The position numbers and the translations under genes were made by a program. Source: an uncultured Akkermansia sp. (GTDB lineage: Bacteria > Verrucomicrobiota > Verrucomicrobiia > Verrucomicrobiales > Akkermansiaceae). From it: a stretch of DNA of 52,905 bases. The DNA is taken from the NCBI GenBank assembly GCA_947588735.1, contig CANQAD010000007.1, positions 1-52,905 of the forward strand, given 5' to 3'. Of this stretch, positions 44,779 to 52,899 are shown piece by piece (position 1 is the stretch's first letter; every line of letters begins with the position of its first letter). A model generated the notes under the pieces. The model saw only the letters and a list, made by a program, of their open reading frames with translations. It was not told the DNA's origin and ran no database searches.

Positions 44779-45414
44779 TTATGCGGGGGTGAGAGCGTGG
44801 AGGAGCTGCCGCGCGGCTTGGGTGCGGTCGGTCTGCTGCAACAGCCAGGAAACAACCACCACGCGCTGTGCCCCGGCGGCGAGCACCTGCGGGAGCGTGT
44901 CGGCATTGACCCCGCCGATGCAGAACACGGGCATGTCGCCCGCCAGCTTCTGCGCCTGCGCGATATCCTGCAGGCCGATGGCGGGACGCTTGGGCTTGGT
45001 GGCTGTGGGAAAGAGCGGGCCGAAGCCGATGTAATCCGCCCCTTCCTCTCGCGCACGGCGCACCTGGTCGAGCGAGTGGGTGGAGCGTCCGATGAGCATG
45101 TGCGGGCCCACAATGCGGCGGATGTCTGCGAGCGTCGGGGCGTCCTGCCCCACATGGACGGCGTCTGCTCCGATGCTTGCGGCGAGTTCCGGGTAATCGT
45201 TCAGTACAAAGAGGGCATTTGCCTCTTGGCAGATGGGTTGCATGACATGAGCCAGCCGCGCCACATCTTCTTGCGGCAAATTCTTGGCGCGCAGTTGCAG
45301 AATACGGACTCCGCCGATGAGAAGTTCGTGTGTGCACGCCGCCAGCTCAGCTTCTTGCACATAGCCCCTGTCCACAATGCCGTACAGGTGAGCTTTTGCC
45401 AACCGGGTGTCCAT
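44779..45414 (-). CDS. thiE: Thiamine-phosphate synthase
   Basis: Joins the pyrimidine and thiazole halves of thiamine. The 211-residue TIM barrel shows the ThiE pattern: LRAKNLPQ near the N-terminus, VLNDYPELAASIGADAVHVGQ, GRSTHSLDQ, YIGFGPLFPTATK and a final GGVNADTLPQVLAAGA. No other thiamine gene is in the window. ATG 45414 lies 6 nt after the promoter -10 box (leaderless), and no TPP riboswitch fits between promoter and start. It could be a TenI-type relative, but the substrate-binding segments look complete. Confidence 0.9.
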   Translation of the reverse strand: MDTRLAKAHLYGIVDRGYVQEAELAACTHELLIGGVRILQLRAKNLPQEDVARLAHVMQPICQEANALFVLNDYPELAASIGADAVHVGQDAPTLADIRRIVGPHMLIGRSTHSLDQVRRAREEGADYIGFGPLFPTATKPKRPAIGLQDIAQAQKLAGDMPVFCIGGVNADTLPQVLAAGAQRVVVVSWLLQQTDRTQAARQLLHALTPA

Positions 45415-45420
45415 GCGCCC

Positions 45421-45449
45421 ACTTTAGCACACTGACCGCCAAATGGCAA
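45421..45449 (-). promoter_or_regulatory. thiE-mnmA promoter, leaderless arrangement
   Basis: Minus strand TTGCCA (45449-45444), a 17-bp spacer and TAAAGT (45426-45421), then 6 nt to the ATG at 45414. The MITE-like copy B sits just upstream; its flanking repeat begins 8 bp from the -35. Confidence 0.65.
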
Positions 45450-45467
45450 GAAATGCGCGTGGTACGC

Positions 45468-45708
45468 CAGGGCAACCGCATTAGGAAATGCGGTTGCTAT
45501 TTACGATTGACGAGTTACGAATTACGATTTATTGATCATGTGCGCGTTGCGCAGTTTTTTTCGAATCATGGACGTAGGCAGGAGAGTTCTTGAGAACCAT
45601 CATCACGATGACTGCTTGTTGTCATTTTTTTTGATGCGTATCAACGATAATATCAGCCAACAAGGCCATTTTCTCCGTTGATGAACTTCTTTCAAATGCG
45701 GTTGCCCT
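45468..45708. mobile_element. MITE-like element, copy B (about 241 bp, inverted relative to copy A)
   Basis: Terminal inverted repeats AGGGCAACCGCAT and ATGCGGTTGCCCT mark the ends. It is flanked by the identical 11-mer GCGTGGTACGC at 45457-45467 and 45709-45719, a probable target-site duplication. Read on the minus strand it follows copy A almost base for base, including the AACGGAGAAAATGG block, the GATACGCATC block and the terminal hairpin (45472-45482 with 45487-45497). No open frame is conserved. It separates the thiE and rubrerythrin promoters. Confidence 0.85.
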
Positions 45709-45755
45709 GCGTGGTACGCGTTCTTTTTCCGACAAAAGTTATCGGAAAATCGGGC

Positions 45756-45783
45756 TTGCAAACAACAAGCAACATGGTAGAAT
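45756..45783 (+). promoter_or_regulatory. Rubrerythrin promoter
   Basis: TTGCAA at 45756-45761, a 16-bp spacer and TAGAAT at 45778-45783. The ATG at 45808 leaves a leader of about 18 nt. Confidence 0.6.
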
Positions 45784-45807
45784 GGGCATGCAACACATCA
45801 AGAAACT

Positions 45808-46350
45808 ATGAGCAAACTTGACGGCACCAAGACGGCTGCGAATTTGGCCACAGCCTTCGCAGGAGAATCTCAGGCACATACCAAGTACCTCTACTACGCT
45901 TCCAAAGCCAAAAAGGATGGCTTTGTACAGATTGCCCAGCTCTTTGAGGAGACGGCGCGCAACGAGAAAGAGCACGCCAAAATCTGGTTCAAGCTGCTGC
46001 ACGGCGGGGCTATTCCCGGTACGGAGGATAATCTGAAGGATGCTGCCGCCGGTGAGAATTACGAGTGGACCGACATGTACAAGACCTTCGCTCAGGAAGC
46101 TCGCGAGGAAGGATTTGACGACATCGCCGCTCTCTTTGACGGTGTGGCGGCGGTGGAGAAGACGCACGAGGAGCGCTATCGCAAGCTTCTGGAGAATGTG
46201 CAGGGCGACCTCGTCTTCAGCCGCGATGGCGAGTGCATCTGGCAGTGTATCAACTGTGGTCACATCGTCGTGGGCAAGAAAGCGCCCGAGCTCTGCCCCG
46301 TGTGCGCTCACCCGAAGGCTTACTTCCAGCTTCTGCCCCAGAATTACTAA
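45808..46350 (+). CDS. Rubrerythrin
   Basis: A 180-residue non-haem di-iron protein that reduces hydrogen peroxide in anaerobes and microaerophiles. The N-terminal ferritin-like four-helix domain carries the expected Glu/His ligands ([37 protein letters not shown]). The C-terminal rubredoxin-like domain has two Cys pairs, CINCGH and CPVCAH. It points to an oxygen-sensitive lifestyle. It stands alone between its own promoter and a strong terminator. Confidence 0.93.
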   Translation: MSKLDGTKTAANLATAFAGESQAHTKYLYYASKAKKDGFVQIAQLFEETARNEKEHAKIWFKLLHGGAIPGTEDNLKDAAAGENYEWTDMYKTFAQEAREEGFDDIAALFDGVAAVEKTHEERYRKLLENVQGDLVFSRDGECIWQCINCGHIVVGKKAPELCPVCAHPKAYFQLLPQNY

Positions 46351-46373
46351 GTCTCAGCAGTCTGGATTATCTC

Positions 46374-46403
46374 AGGCGCAAGGTGAAAGCCTTGCGCCTT
46401 TTT
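46374..46403 (+). terminator. Intrinsic terminator of the rubrerythrin gene
   Basis: A perfect 10-bp stem (AGGCGCAAGG at 46374-46383, CCTTGCGCCT at 46390-46399) with a 6-nt loop and a run of five T. It lies 24 nt after the stop codon and is the clearest terminator in the window. Confidence 0.9.
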
Positions 46404-46910
46404 GCATGATGTGAACCGCGGTAAAAATCTCCAGGGCTCTGCTTTCCTCTGGGACAAGAATGAGATTTTATTGCCGTTTTCGCACTTCTCTTCGTACTTG
46501 AGGGATGACGTTTTCAATCTGCGACTGGCACTCTCTGACATTCACATCCCTTCTTCTTTTAATGGCAGCCTTCACTTCGTTCCAATATCTCATCTGATTC
46601 CATTTATTGAGAGCGCACAGGAGGTATGGGGTTCCACTACTACCTGCGCATTGCTCTGGTCGCATCCCGCCTCCATTATGCAGCTTTCAGAAGCCGCAAC
46701 TGGATAGAAACAAGGGAAAAACAGGGGCAGGGTCATTCCGTGAAAGAAGTTGCCCTGCACCCCATTAATGTCCTATATGTACACCCGAGTTCTCGGAAAA
46801 GCCCTACAATCTACGGGAAAATAAAAATTGCAAAATGGGGTGATTATCCCGAAAACAGAATCCTCCTGTGTGCCAGAAGCAGGGGAATTCACCTGTAAGC
46901 GGTGAGAGAC
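46404..46910. other. Gene-free region between rubrerythrin and trpA
   Basis: No supported gene. Short frames on both strands (a 101-codon plus-strand and a 65-codon minus-strand frame) have no start signals and odd composition. No clear terminator for trpBA was found here; part of it may be decayed coding sequence. Confidence 0.4.
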
Positions 46911-47675
46911 TTACTTCCCCAGCCAGGGGGCAAGAAATGAGGCGGGAGATGCACCGGAGCGAATGTGTTGAAGGAGCGCTGTGCCAATGACGGCTGCATC
47001 TGGACGGGCATCGGAGGGCAGGGAATTGAGCTGCTCAGGCACACGCAAGCCAAAACCGAGAGCAAGAGGTACGTCAAAAACCGCGCGCGCTCGGCGAATG
47101 GTGTCGGCCACAGCTTCCACGTGCTCATTCATCCCGCCGGTGGTGCCGAGCACGGAGACCACGTACACGTACTCCTGAGAGAAGGGAGCGTACTGCTTCA
47201 TGCGCTCAGTGGTGGTATTGGGACCAACGAGCGTAATGAGTGCGAGACCGTGCGGAGCAATGGCTTCACGGAACTCGGGCGTTTCCTCCAAGGGGAGATC
47301 CGGCACAATGAATCCACTCACTCCCGCGGCAGCGCAATCGGCGGCCAGACGTTCCAAGCCATATTGCACAAAGGGATTCATGTAGCCCATGAGCACCAGT
47401 TTTGCATGGAATGAGCCGACGCGGGCGCGCAGTCCCTCGATCACCCAATCAAGCGTCATGCCTTGCGCGAGCACCTCGCGGCTGATCTCCTCGATCACGG
47501 GGCCATCGGCTACGGGATCAGAAAAAGGGATGCCGATTTCGATGATGTCTGCACCGGCGGCATCCACTTGCGCCAGCGTATCCCAAAAAGAATCGCGAGA
47601 GGGGAATCCTGCGGTGATGAAGGGAATAACGGCGCAGCGACCGCTCTTCTTAGCTGCTAAAATGGTCTCTTTCAT
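46911..47675 (-). CDS. trpA: Tryptophan synthase alpha subunit
   Basis: Cleaves indole-3-glycerol phosphate to indole, which passes to TrpB. The 254-residue TIM barrel has the catalytic Glu46 (DIIEIGIPFSDP) and Asp57 (PVADGPVIE). PLTLVGPNTTTER-like loop 6 (LVGPNTTTERM) and GFGLRVPEQ near the end fit the family. It begins 8 bp after trpB on the same strand. Other trp genes are absent from this window. Confidence 0.95.
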   Translation of the reverse strand: MKETILAAKKSGRCAVIPFITAGFPSRDSFWDTLAQVDAAGADIIEIGIPFSDPVADGPVIEEISREVLAQGMTLDWVIEGLRARVGSFHAKLVLMGYMNPFVQYGLERLAADCAAAGVSGFIVPDLPLEETPEFREAIAPHGLALITLVGPNTTTERMKQYAPFSQEYVYVVSVLGTTGGMNEHVEAVADTIRRARAVFDVPLALGFGLRVPEQLNSLPSDARPDAAVIGTALLQHIRSGASPASFLAPWLGK

Positions 47676-47683
47676 GGGAAAAA

Positions 47684-48877
47684 TCAGTCGAGTTGAATGA
47701 AATGCAGGGCGTGCGCCAAATCTTTGTCGCCGCGGCCGGAGAGGTTGACGAGCACCTTGCTGCCCGCTGCAAAGTCATTAGCATGAGCAAAGACCCAAGC
47801 CAGCGCATGAGAGCTTTCCAGCGCCGGGATGATGCCCTCTGCCTCGGAAAGCTTGCGGAAGGCGGCAAGCGCCTCGTGGTCGTAGGCAACAGCGTAGTGC
47901 ACGCGTCCGATTTCATGCAAATACACGTGCTCCGGACCCACGCCGGGGTAATCCAGCCCGGCGGAAATTGAGGACGACTCGCAGATTTGTCCGTGGGCGT
48001 CCTGCAAGAGATTCATCCGCGCACCGTGCAGCACGCCGGGCGTGCCGAGGTTGATGGCAGCGGAGTTTTCGCAACCCGGTTCGCCGGTGCCACCTGCCTC
48101 CACGCCGATGAGTTTCACCTCTTCATCCTGCACGAAGGGGTGCAGCATGCCGATGGCGTTCGACCCGCCGCCGACGCAGGCAACCACTGCATCCGGCAAA
48201 CCTCCCGTGCGGGCAATCATTTGCGCACGAGCCTCGGTGCCGATGACTTTCTGCAACTCGCGCACCAGCGTGGGGAATGGGTGCGGACCGGCCGCCGTGC
48301 CGAAGACGTACATGGTGTCCGCCTGGTGTGATATCCAGAAGCGCAAGGCTTCGTTGATGGCATCTTTGAGCGTGCGCGAGCCGCTTTGCACGGCCACTAC
48401 TTGGGCGCCGAGCAGCTTCATGCGTTGCACATTGGGCGCCTGGCGCTCCACATCTTTCGCTCCCATGAACACCGTGCACTTAAGCCCGAACTTTGCGGCG
48501 GCCGTGGCCGTCGCCACGCCATGCTGCCCCGCACCGGTTTCGGCAATCACATGCGTCTTTCCCATCATCTGCGCGAGTAGGGCCTGTCCCAGAGCATTAT
48601 TGATCTTGTGTGCACCGGTGTGCAGTAAGTCCTCGCGTTTCAGAAAAAGCTCAATGCCGAGCTCGTGCGAGAGGCGATCGCAATGCGTGATGGGCGTGGG
48701 ACGTCCGCAGTATTCGCTCAATAGGTCTTTGAGACGAGACTGGAAGTCAGTTGATGGTAAAATTTCCGAGAGTGCCTTCTCCACCTCCAGCAGAGGCGGC
48801 ATGAGCGTCTCCGGCACGTAGCGCCCGCCGTATTCCCCAAAATAGCCCGGTCGATTCAGATGTGGTAGATTCTTCAT
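47684..48877 (-). CDS. trpB: Tryptophan synthase beta subunit
   Basis: Condenses indole and serine with PLP. The 397-residue protein starts at ATG 48877 with [27 protein letters not shown] sequence standard for TrpB. The PLP lysine is K91 in [14 protein letters not shown], and the phosphate-binding loop is [10 protein letters not shown]. The frame is open upstream through the promoter region and into the divergent TerC-like gene, but those residues do not match TrpB. It forms a trpBA operon with its own TATAAT promoter. Confidence 0.96.
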   Translation of the reverse strand: MKNLPHLNRPGYFGEYGGRYVPETLMPPLLEVEKALSEILPSTDFQSRLKDLLSEYCGRPTPITHCDRLSHELGIELFLKREDLLHTGAHKINNALGQALLAQMMGKTHVIAETGAGQHGVATATAAAKFGLKCTVFMGAKDVERQAPNVQRMKLLGAQVVAVQSGSRTLKDAINEALRFWISHQADTMYVFGTAAGPHPFPTLVRELQKVIGTEARAQMIARTGGLPDAVVACVGGGSNAIGMLHPFVQDEEVKLIGVEAGGTGEPGCENSAAINLGTPGVLHGARMNLLQDAHGQICESSSISAGLDYPGVGPEHVYLHEIGRVHYAVAYDHEALAAFRKLSEAEGIIPALESSHALAWVFAHANDFAAGSKVLVNLSGRGDKDLAHALHFIQLD

Positions 48878-48896
48878 GACTTGCGGAGTCGTGCGC

Positions 48897-48925
48897 ATTA
48901 TAGCACAGGCTGTGCCAGGTCGCAA
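48897..48925 (-). promoter_or_regulatory. trpBA promoter
   Basis: Minus strand TTGCGA (48925-48920), a 17-bp spacer and TATAAT (48902-48897). The leader to ATG 48877 is about 13 nt, too short for a trp attenuator. It is divergent from the TerC-like promoter, with the two -35 boxes 7 bp apart. Confidence 0.7.
48903..48915. promoter_or_regulatory. Palindrome in the trpBA promoter spacer (candidate operator)
   Basis: GCACAG-G-CTGTGC, a perfect 6-bp inverted repeat with a one-base centre, placed between the -35 and -10 boxes of trpBA. Position suits a repressor site; the regulator is unknown. Confidence 0.4.
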
Positions 48926-48932
48926 GTGCGGC

Positions 48933-48961
48933 TTGCAGATGATGCCAGGATATGCTACAAT
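48933..48961 (+). promoter_or_regulatory. Promoter of the TerC-like gene, leaderless arrangement
   Basis: TTGCAG at 48933-48938, a 17-bp spacer and TACAAT at 48956-48961, then 7 nt to the ATG at 48969. An earlier ATG at 48960 overlaps the -10 box and is unlikely to be transcribed. Confidence 0.65.
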
Positions 48962-48968
48962 GCGCGGC

Positions 48969-49826
48969 ATGCCGAGCGTGGATATGCTAGTGACTTGGCT
49001 TGGGGTGGAGAACTTGCCCGCTTTCCTGAGCGCGAGCGGGAAGGTAATCGTGGGGCTGATACTGATTGAAGGGCTGCTCTCGGTGGACAATGCGCTGGGT
49101 ATAGCGGCTATGGCTTCACATTTGCCGAAGCGCCAGCAGAAAGCCGCGCTGAGGTGGGGGCTTCTGGGTGCCTACCTCTTTCGCGGTATTGCTTTGGCGC
49201 TGGTGGCATGGCTCATGCATAACGAATGGGTCAGGTGGTTTGGCGCCCTCTATCTCATCTACCTGGCGGCGGAGCATCTTCAGCTTCACCCGGCGGATAG
49301 GAAGAGCGGAGACCTCTCTGCGCGCACGATGGGCAAGGGTTTCCTTGCCACGGTGTGCAGCATTGAGCTGATGGATCTCTCGCTTTCGTTGGACAATGTG
49401 GTGGCGGCGGTCGGTATGGTGAACGGCGTCCGCGAAATTCCGGAGCACTTGCACATTTGGGTAGTCTGCACGGGCGTATTCATCGGCATAGCGGCATTGC
49501 GAGTGGTGGCCGGCTGGTGCATCGGGCTCATCGAACGCTTTCCCGTGCTCAAGTACACCGCCTTTTTGCTGGTGGGGTTCGTGGGCTTGGCGCTGTGCGT
49601 AGAGATGGGACTGGAGTTCGCCGACATGGAATGGCACATGGGAATTGACGTCAAGTTTTACAGCATCGCAAGCATTGTCCTGCTCAGTCTGCTCTACGAC
49701 CGCTGGGGGGCGCTGCACCGCTTGCTGCACCCGCCGGTGCGTGTGTTCCGAGCTTGCTGCACCGGCTTTGTCTTTTGTGTGGAGGGCATTCTGATGCCTT
49801 GGAAACATTTTTCGCACCGCCCGTAA
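48969..49826 (+). CDS. TerC/Alx-family integral membrane protein
   Basis: A 285-residue membrane protein with about seven to nine helices. The family's acidic membrane motifs are visible: [10 protein letters not shown] (about 38-47) and [14 protein letters not shown] (about 135-148). TerC-family proteins are now linked mainly to manganese or other metal export and to metalation of secreted enzymes; tellurite resistance is the historic name. The start is fixed by the promoter geometry. The mrp gene follows after 2 bp, so the two form one transcript. Confidence 0.85.
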   Translation: MPSVDMLVTWLGVENLPAFLSASGKVIVGLILIEGLLSVDNALGIAAMASHLPKRQQKAALRWGLLGAYLFRGIALALVAWLMHNEWVRWFGALYLIYLAAEHLQLHPADRKSGDLSARTMGKGFLATVCSIELMDLSLSLDNVVAAVGMVNGVREIPEHLHIWVVCTGVFIGIAALRVVAGWCIGLIERFPVLKYTAFLLVGFVGLALCVEMGLEFADMEWHMGIDVKFYSIASIVLLSLLYDRWGALHRLLHPPVRVFRACCTGFVFCVEGILMPWKHFSHRP

Positions 49827-49828
49827 AT

Positions 49829-50917
49829 ATGACTGACTCCAACGAATCCCCGCAGCTTACTGTTGCCCTTGTACGCGCCGCACTCACCACGGTGAAGTAC
49901 CCCGGTTTTTCGCGCGACATTGTTTCTTTCGGTCTGGTGAAAGATGTGCGGGTGACCCCCACCGGCGAAGTCACCATTGATTTGGTGGTGGAAAGCGCCA
50001 ACTCCGACATCCCGCGCTACATTTACGAAAGCGTGATGGGTACAGTGAAAGAGCTGCCCGGCCTCAGCAAATTGGATGTCAATATCGAGCACCACGCTCC
50101 GCAACCCAAGAAAAATCCCGCGGCCAACGATGACCCCGCTGCTTGGAAATCCTCAGTGCCTGGCGTCAAACATGTCATTGCCGTGGCTTCCGGCAAGGGA
50201 GGCGTGGGCAAGAGCACCGTGTCCGCCAATTTGGCCGTGGCGCTCGCTCGCCTCGGCTATCGCACGGGGCTGTTGGATCTCGATATTTACGGACCGTCCA
50301 TGGCGCTGATGTTCGGCACCAAAGAGCGTCCCGGCTGCTCGGATAAGGAACAGTTTCTGCCGGTGGAAGTAGCGGGCATCAAACTGCTCTCCATGGGATT
50401 GTTGGTCGATGAGGACGCGCCGGTGGCTGTACGCGGGCCGCTTGCCACGCGCTACGTGCAGCAGTTTTTGCGCGATGTGGAGTGGGGCGGGCTGGACTTC
50501 CTCATTCTCGACTTGCCTCCCGGCACCGGCGATATTCAACTCACCATCGTACAGACGGTCGATCTGGCGGGCGCCGTCATCGTCACCACCCCGCAAGAGG
50601 TTGCGCTGATCGATGCACGCAAGGCCGTTGGTCTCTTCAACCGGGTGAACACACCCATCTTGGGCATCATCGAGAACATGAGCTACTTTGTCTGTCCCAG
50701 CGATGGTCTGGTGTACCACATCTTCGGTGAAGGAGGCGGAGAGGAGGAAGCGCAAAAGCTCGGCGTGCCGTTGCTTGGCAAGATACCGTTGGACATTGAC
50801 ACGCGCGCGGCCGGAGATGCCGGGATGCCCATTGCGCTGCAAGACCCGGGGAAATCGCAGGTAGCCGCCGCGTTCAGCGCCGTGGCATCTGCCCTGGCAT
50901 CGGTGTTGGGGGAATGA
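49829..50917 (+). CDS. mrp: Mrp/ApbC-type iron-sulfur carrier ATPase with incomplete CxxC
   Basis: A 362-residue P-loop NTPase thought to carry and transfer Fe-S clusters. The N-terminal MIP18 (DUF59) domain spans about 8-88. The deviant Walker A SGKGGVGKST is at 121-130, with DLDIYGPS and DLPPGTGD following. The usual cluster-binding CPxC near MSYFVC is here C289-P-S-D292, so the second Cys is missing. The chain is otherwise complete. Either cluster binding differs in this lineage or the protein works without it. It is co-transcribed with the TerC-like gene and converges on the repeat protein. Confidence 0.9.
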   Translation: MTDSNESPQLTVALVRAALTTVKYPGFSRDIVSFGLVKDVRVTPTGEVTIDLVVESANSDIPRYIYESVMGTVKELPGLSKLDVNIEHHAPQPKKNPAANDDPAAWKSSVPGVKHVIAVASGKGGVGKSTVSANLAVALARLGYRTGLLDLDIYGPSMALMFGTKERPGCSDKEQFLPVEVAGIKLLSMGLLVDEDAPVAVRGPLATRYVQQFLRDVEWGGLDFLILDLPPGTGDIQLTIVQTVDLAGAVIVTTPQEVALIDARKAVGLFNRVNTPILGIIENMSYFVCPSDGLVYHIFGEGGGEEEAQKLGVPLLGKIPLDIDTRAAGDAGMPIALQDPGKSQVAAAFSAVASALASVLGE

Positions 50918-50962
50918 CGTTGCTCAGTGTTCTTCTGCGCCATCCTCTTCATCATCGTCAGA

Positions 50963-52249
50963 TTAGAGTGAGGGATGGACGTAGAGAATGCCGTTTCTCT
51001 CATCAAAATCAAGGAGGAATCTTGAGTCAGTCTCGGGTGCAGTGTAGATATAGGATTCTCCCTGCTTTTTCCAACCGGCATCCAACAAGTCGCTTTTAAA
51101 TCGCTCGGTTGGCATCTTTGTCAAACAGAGCAGCAAGAGGGCTTTTTGCGGACACTCGCAAGAGATCGAAACGTCCAGTGAGGACGTGGGGACGTGGTAC
51201 TTCCCCTTCACCTGCTCCTCGTTGATTTCGTGGAGTTTGCCCACGACGCACAGAGTACTGTTGTCGCAGAAAAACACAGCCATCTTATTCCCTGAGCCAT
51301 GCACAAACATCGCGTCCTTCCCGAGACGCCGCCATCCTGCCGCCTCCAGAACACGATAAAAATCCTCCGTGGGCGCCGTCTTCAGCCGCAGGATAAGATT
51401 TTCGGTATCATCGCTTTCACCATGGCGCAAGCATAGCTCCACCTGTAATTTTTCGCAGGGGATGTGCAGATCTTTTTCCACGTCCTGAGCACTTGCCACA
51501 CGGCCGATGGGTACAATGAATATCTCATGCTCCCAGTCAACATAAGACAGCATCAGGAGCTTGCCTCCCTCGATCCGTTCGTAAATGTGTTCTCCCTTGT
51601 GTTGCCACCCGGCGGCCTGCAGCGCCTCGAAAAAATCCTCTCCTGGCTCAGTGTTCAGCTGGATATGGAAGAATCCATAATTCTCATCCCCACTACTGCC
51701 GCTTTCAATGCACAGCGCGCCAGGCAGCATCCGGAGCGGCACATGCAATTTTTCCATGCGGTCCGGTCCCACGACCTGCCCACTCAAATACACGAAGAGC
51801 ATATTGTCTTTCGCATGATAAATGAGCCCCCACTCTTGGCGATTCTCGACGCGTTTGAACATCGTCTCACTGCCGGGGTATTGTTGCCATCCGGCGGCTT
51901 TCAGATCACTGTAGAATTGAGCAGAGGGCGCTTCTTTCAGCCAAATATGCGCATAGTCGTCACCATCCTCGCACCGGTCAATTTGCAGCGACCCGCACGG
52001 AACATGCCACTGCCGCTCCACTCTCGCCGTCGTCCACACATTCGCACCTTCATGTCCTGAAAATTGTACCAGCAATGACCTGTCGTTCTCATCCACGATC
52101 CAGCTTGTTGGTACGCGACTTCCATGTCCTGCAATTCGTACCAACAACGTCACCGTCGCACTCAACACGATAACTCCCGCAGCCAGCGCTCCCAACAGGT
52201 ATACAGCCATGACCCATTCAGACGGCTTTTTACCTTGTTGCTCTTGCAT
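50963..52249 (-). CDS. Membrane-anchored protein with four copies of an unrecognised ~80-residue repeat
   Basis: A 428-residue protein with one N-terminal membrane helix (about 13-38) and four repeats at about 81-160, 168-250, 261-340 and 351-428. Each runs: HVPC.SLQ-type start, a strand with acidic loop, a (P/E)..FY..L..AGW helix-turn, then one or two strands. The conserved AGW is at about 119, 213, 304 and 391. I cannot name the domain. The single-repeat gene just upstream is a paralogue. ATG 52249 lies 6 nt after its -10 box. An extracytoplasmic location is likely but unproven. Confidence 0.75.
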   Translation of the reverse strand: MQEQQGKKPSEWVMAVYLLGALAAGVIVLSATVTLLVRIAGHGSRVPTSWIVDENDRSLLVQFSGHEGANVWTTARVERQWHVPCGSLQIDRCEDGDDYAHIWLKEAPSAQFYSDLKAAGWQQYPGSETMFKRVENRQEWGLIYHAKDNMLFVYLSGQVVGPDRMEKLHVPLRMLPGALCIESGSSGDENYGFFHIQLNTEPGEDFFEALQAAGWQHKGEHIYERIEGGKLLMLSYVDWEHEIFIVPIGRVASAQDVEKDLHIPCEKLQVELCLRHGESDDTENLILRLKTAPTEDFYRVLEAAGWRRLGKDAMFVHGSGNKMAVFFCDNSTLCVVGKLHEINEEQVKGKYHVPTSSLDVSISCECPQKALLLLCLTKMPTERFKSDLLDAGWKKQGESYIYTAPETDSRFLLDFDERNGILYVHPSL

Positions 52250-52255
52250 GCTTTC

Positions 52256-52284
52256 AATGTACCATGGCAAGGCAATGGGCGCAA
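52256..52284 (-). promoter_or_regulatory. Promoter of the four-repeat gene, leaderless arrangement
   Basis: Minus strand TTGCGC (52284-52279), a 17-bp spacer and TACATT (52261-52256), then 6 nt to the ATG. It sits in the 40-bp gap after the upstream paralogue. Confidence 0.55.
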
Positions 52285-52289
52285 GAAGA

Positions 52290-52751
52290 TTAGTGATTTT
52301 CGCTTTGTGCCGCTTGCTCGTGCGTATGCAGCTCTGCCATATGGCCGATGCAAGAGTACAGAACCCTCTTTTCGGAAATGTACTCAAGCCACAACAGCTT
52401 TTTTCTTCCATCCTCATGCTGCTGCAAGGTGTACCCGTTTCCACAACGCTTCCAGCCTGCGGTCTCTAAAGCACGGCCGAATTGCTCCGGAGGCGGGATT
52501 TCGAGCTGTACTTCCAGTTCATTTGAGTCTATATCGAATATCGCCTCTTTCACTTGCAGAGATTCGCAGGGGATGCGGTAATTCTCTTCTACCCACTCCG
52601 GCGTTTCCCGCACATGATCGGTGGACTCCATCACCCTCCCGGCAGACACAACAAATATCATCATCAGCGCTAAAAGCCCCGCAGAAAGGCCCCCGACCAC
52701 ATAGATAATGACGACACACGCAGAGGGCTTGCTTTGGCTGCGCGTCCTCAT
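52290..52751 (-). CDS. Membrane-anchored protein with one copy of the ~80-residue repeat
   Basis: A 153-residue protein with one membrane helix (about 11-36) and a single repeat at about 59-139: RIPCESLQV, then PEQFGRALETAGW and a final strand pair. It is plainly related to each repeat of the downstream gene. ATG 52751 is chosen because it lies 7 nt after TAAAAT; ATGs at 52760 and 52787 fall in or before the promoter. Function unknown. Confidence 0.7.
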   Translation of the reverse strand: MRTRSQSKPSACVVIIYVVGGLSAGLLALMMIFVVSAGRVMESTDHVRETPEWVEENYRIPCESLQVKEAIFDIDSNELEVQLEIPPPEQFGRALETAGWKRCGNGYTLQQHEDGRKKLLWLEYISEKRVLYSCIGHMAELHTHEQAAQSENH

Positions 52752-52758
52752 ACACAGC

Positions 52759-52787
52759 ATTTTATACAATGAAAACATACGTGACAA
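52759..52787 (-). promoter_or_regulatory. Promoter of the single-repeat gene, leaderless arrangement
   Basis: Minus strand TTGTCA (52787-52782), a 17-bp spacer and TAAAAT (52764-52759), then 7 nt to the ATG at 52751. Confidence 0.6.
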
Positions 52788-52870
52788 GACAAAAACGGCA
52801 GAAATTTAAGAAAAGCGAAAGGTAAAAATTTGTGAATTGCAAGAACAAATGCAACATATGACAGAAAGAG

Positions 52871-52899
52871 TTGAGGTCATGCGAAGAGAGGGGTAAAAT
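52871..52899 (+). promoter_or_regulatory. Promoter at the right edge, for a gene beyond the window
   Basis: TTGAGG at 52871-52876, a 17-bp spacer and TAAAAT at 52894-52899. By analogy an ATG may follow within a few bases past 52905. Confidence 0.45.

Noticed and set aside
44776..45337. Upstream in-frame extension of MnmA through thiE
   Set aside because: thiE is clearly coding on the same strand in another frame; MnmA starts naturally at 44776.
45415..45470. TPP riboswitch before thiE
   Set aside because: The promoter -10 box lies 6 nt before the ATG, leaving no transcribed leader to hold one.
46402..46707. 101-codon frame after the rubrerythrin terminator
   Set aside because: It begins in the terminator's T-run, has no promoter or ribosome site, and no recognisable motif.
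48877..49090. Upstream in-frame extension of TrpB
   Set aside because: It would span the trpBA promoter and part of the divergent TerC-like gene; TrpB homology starts at ATG 48877.
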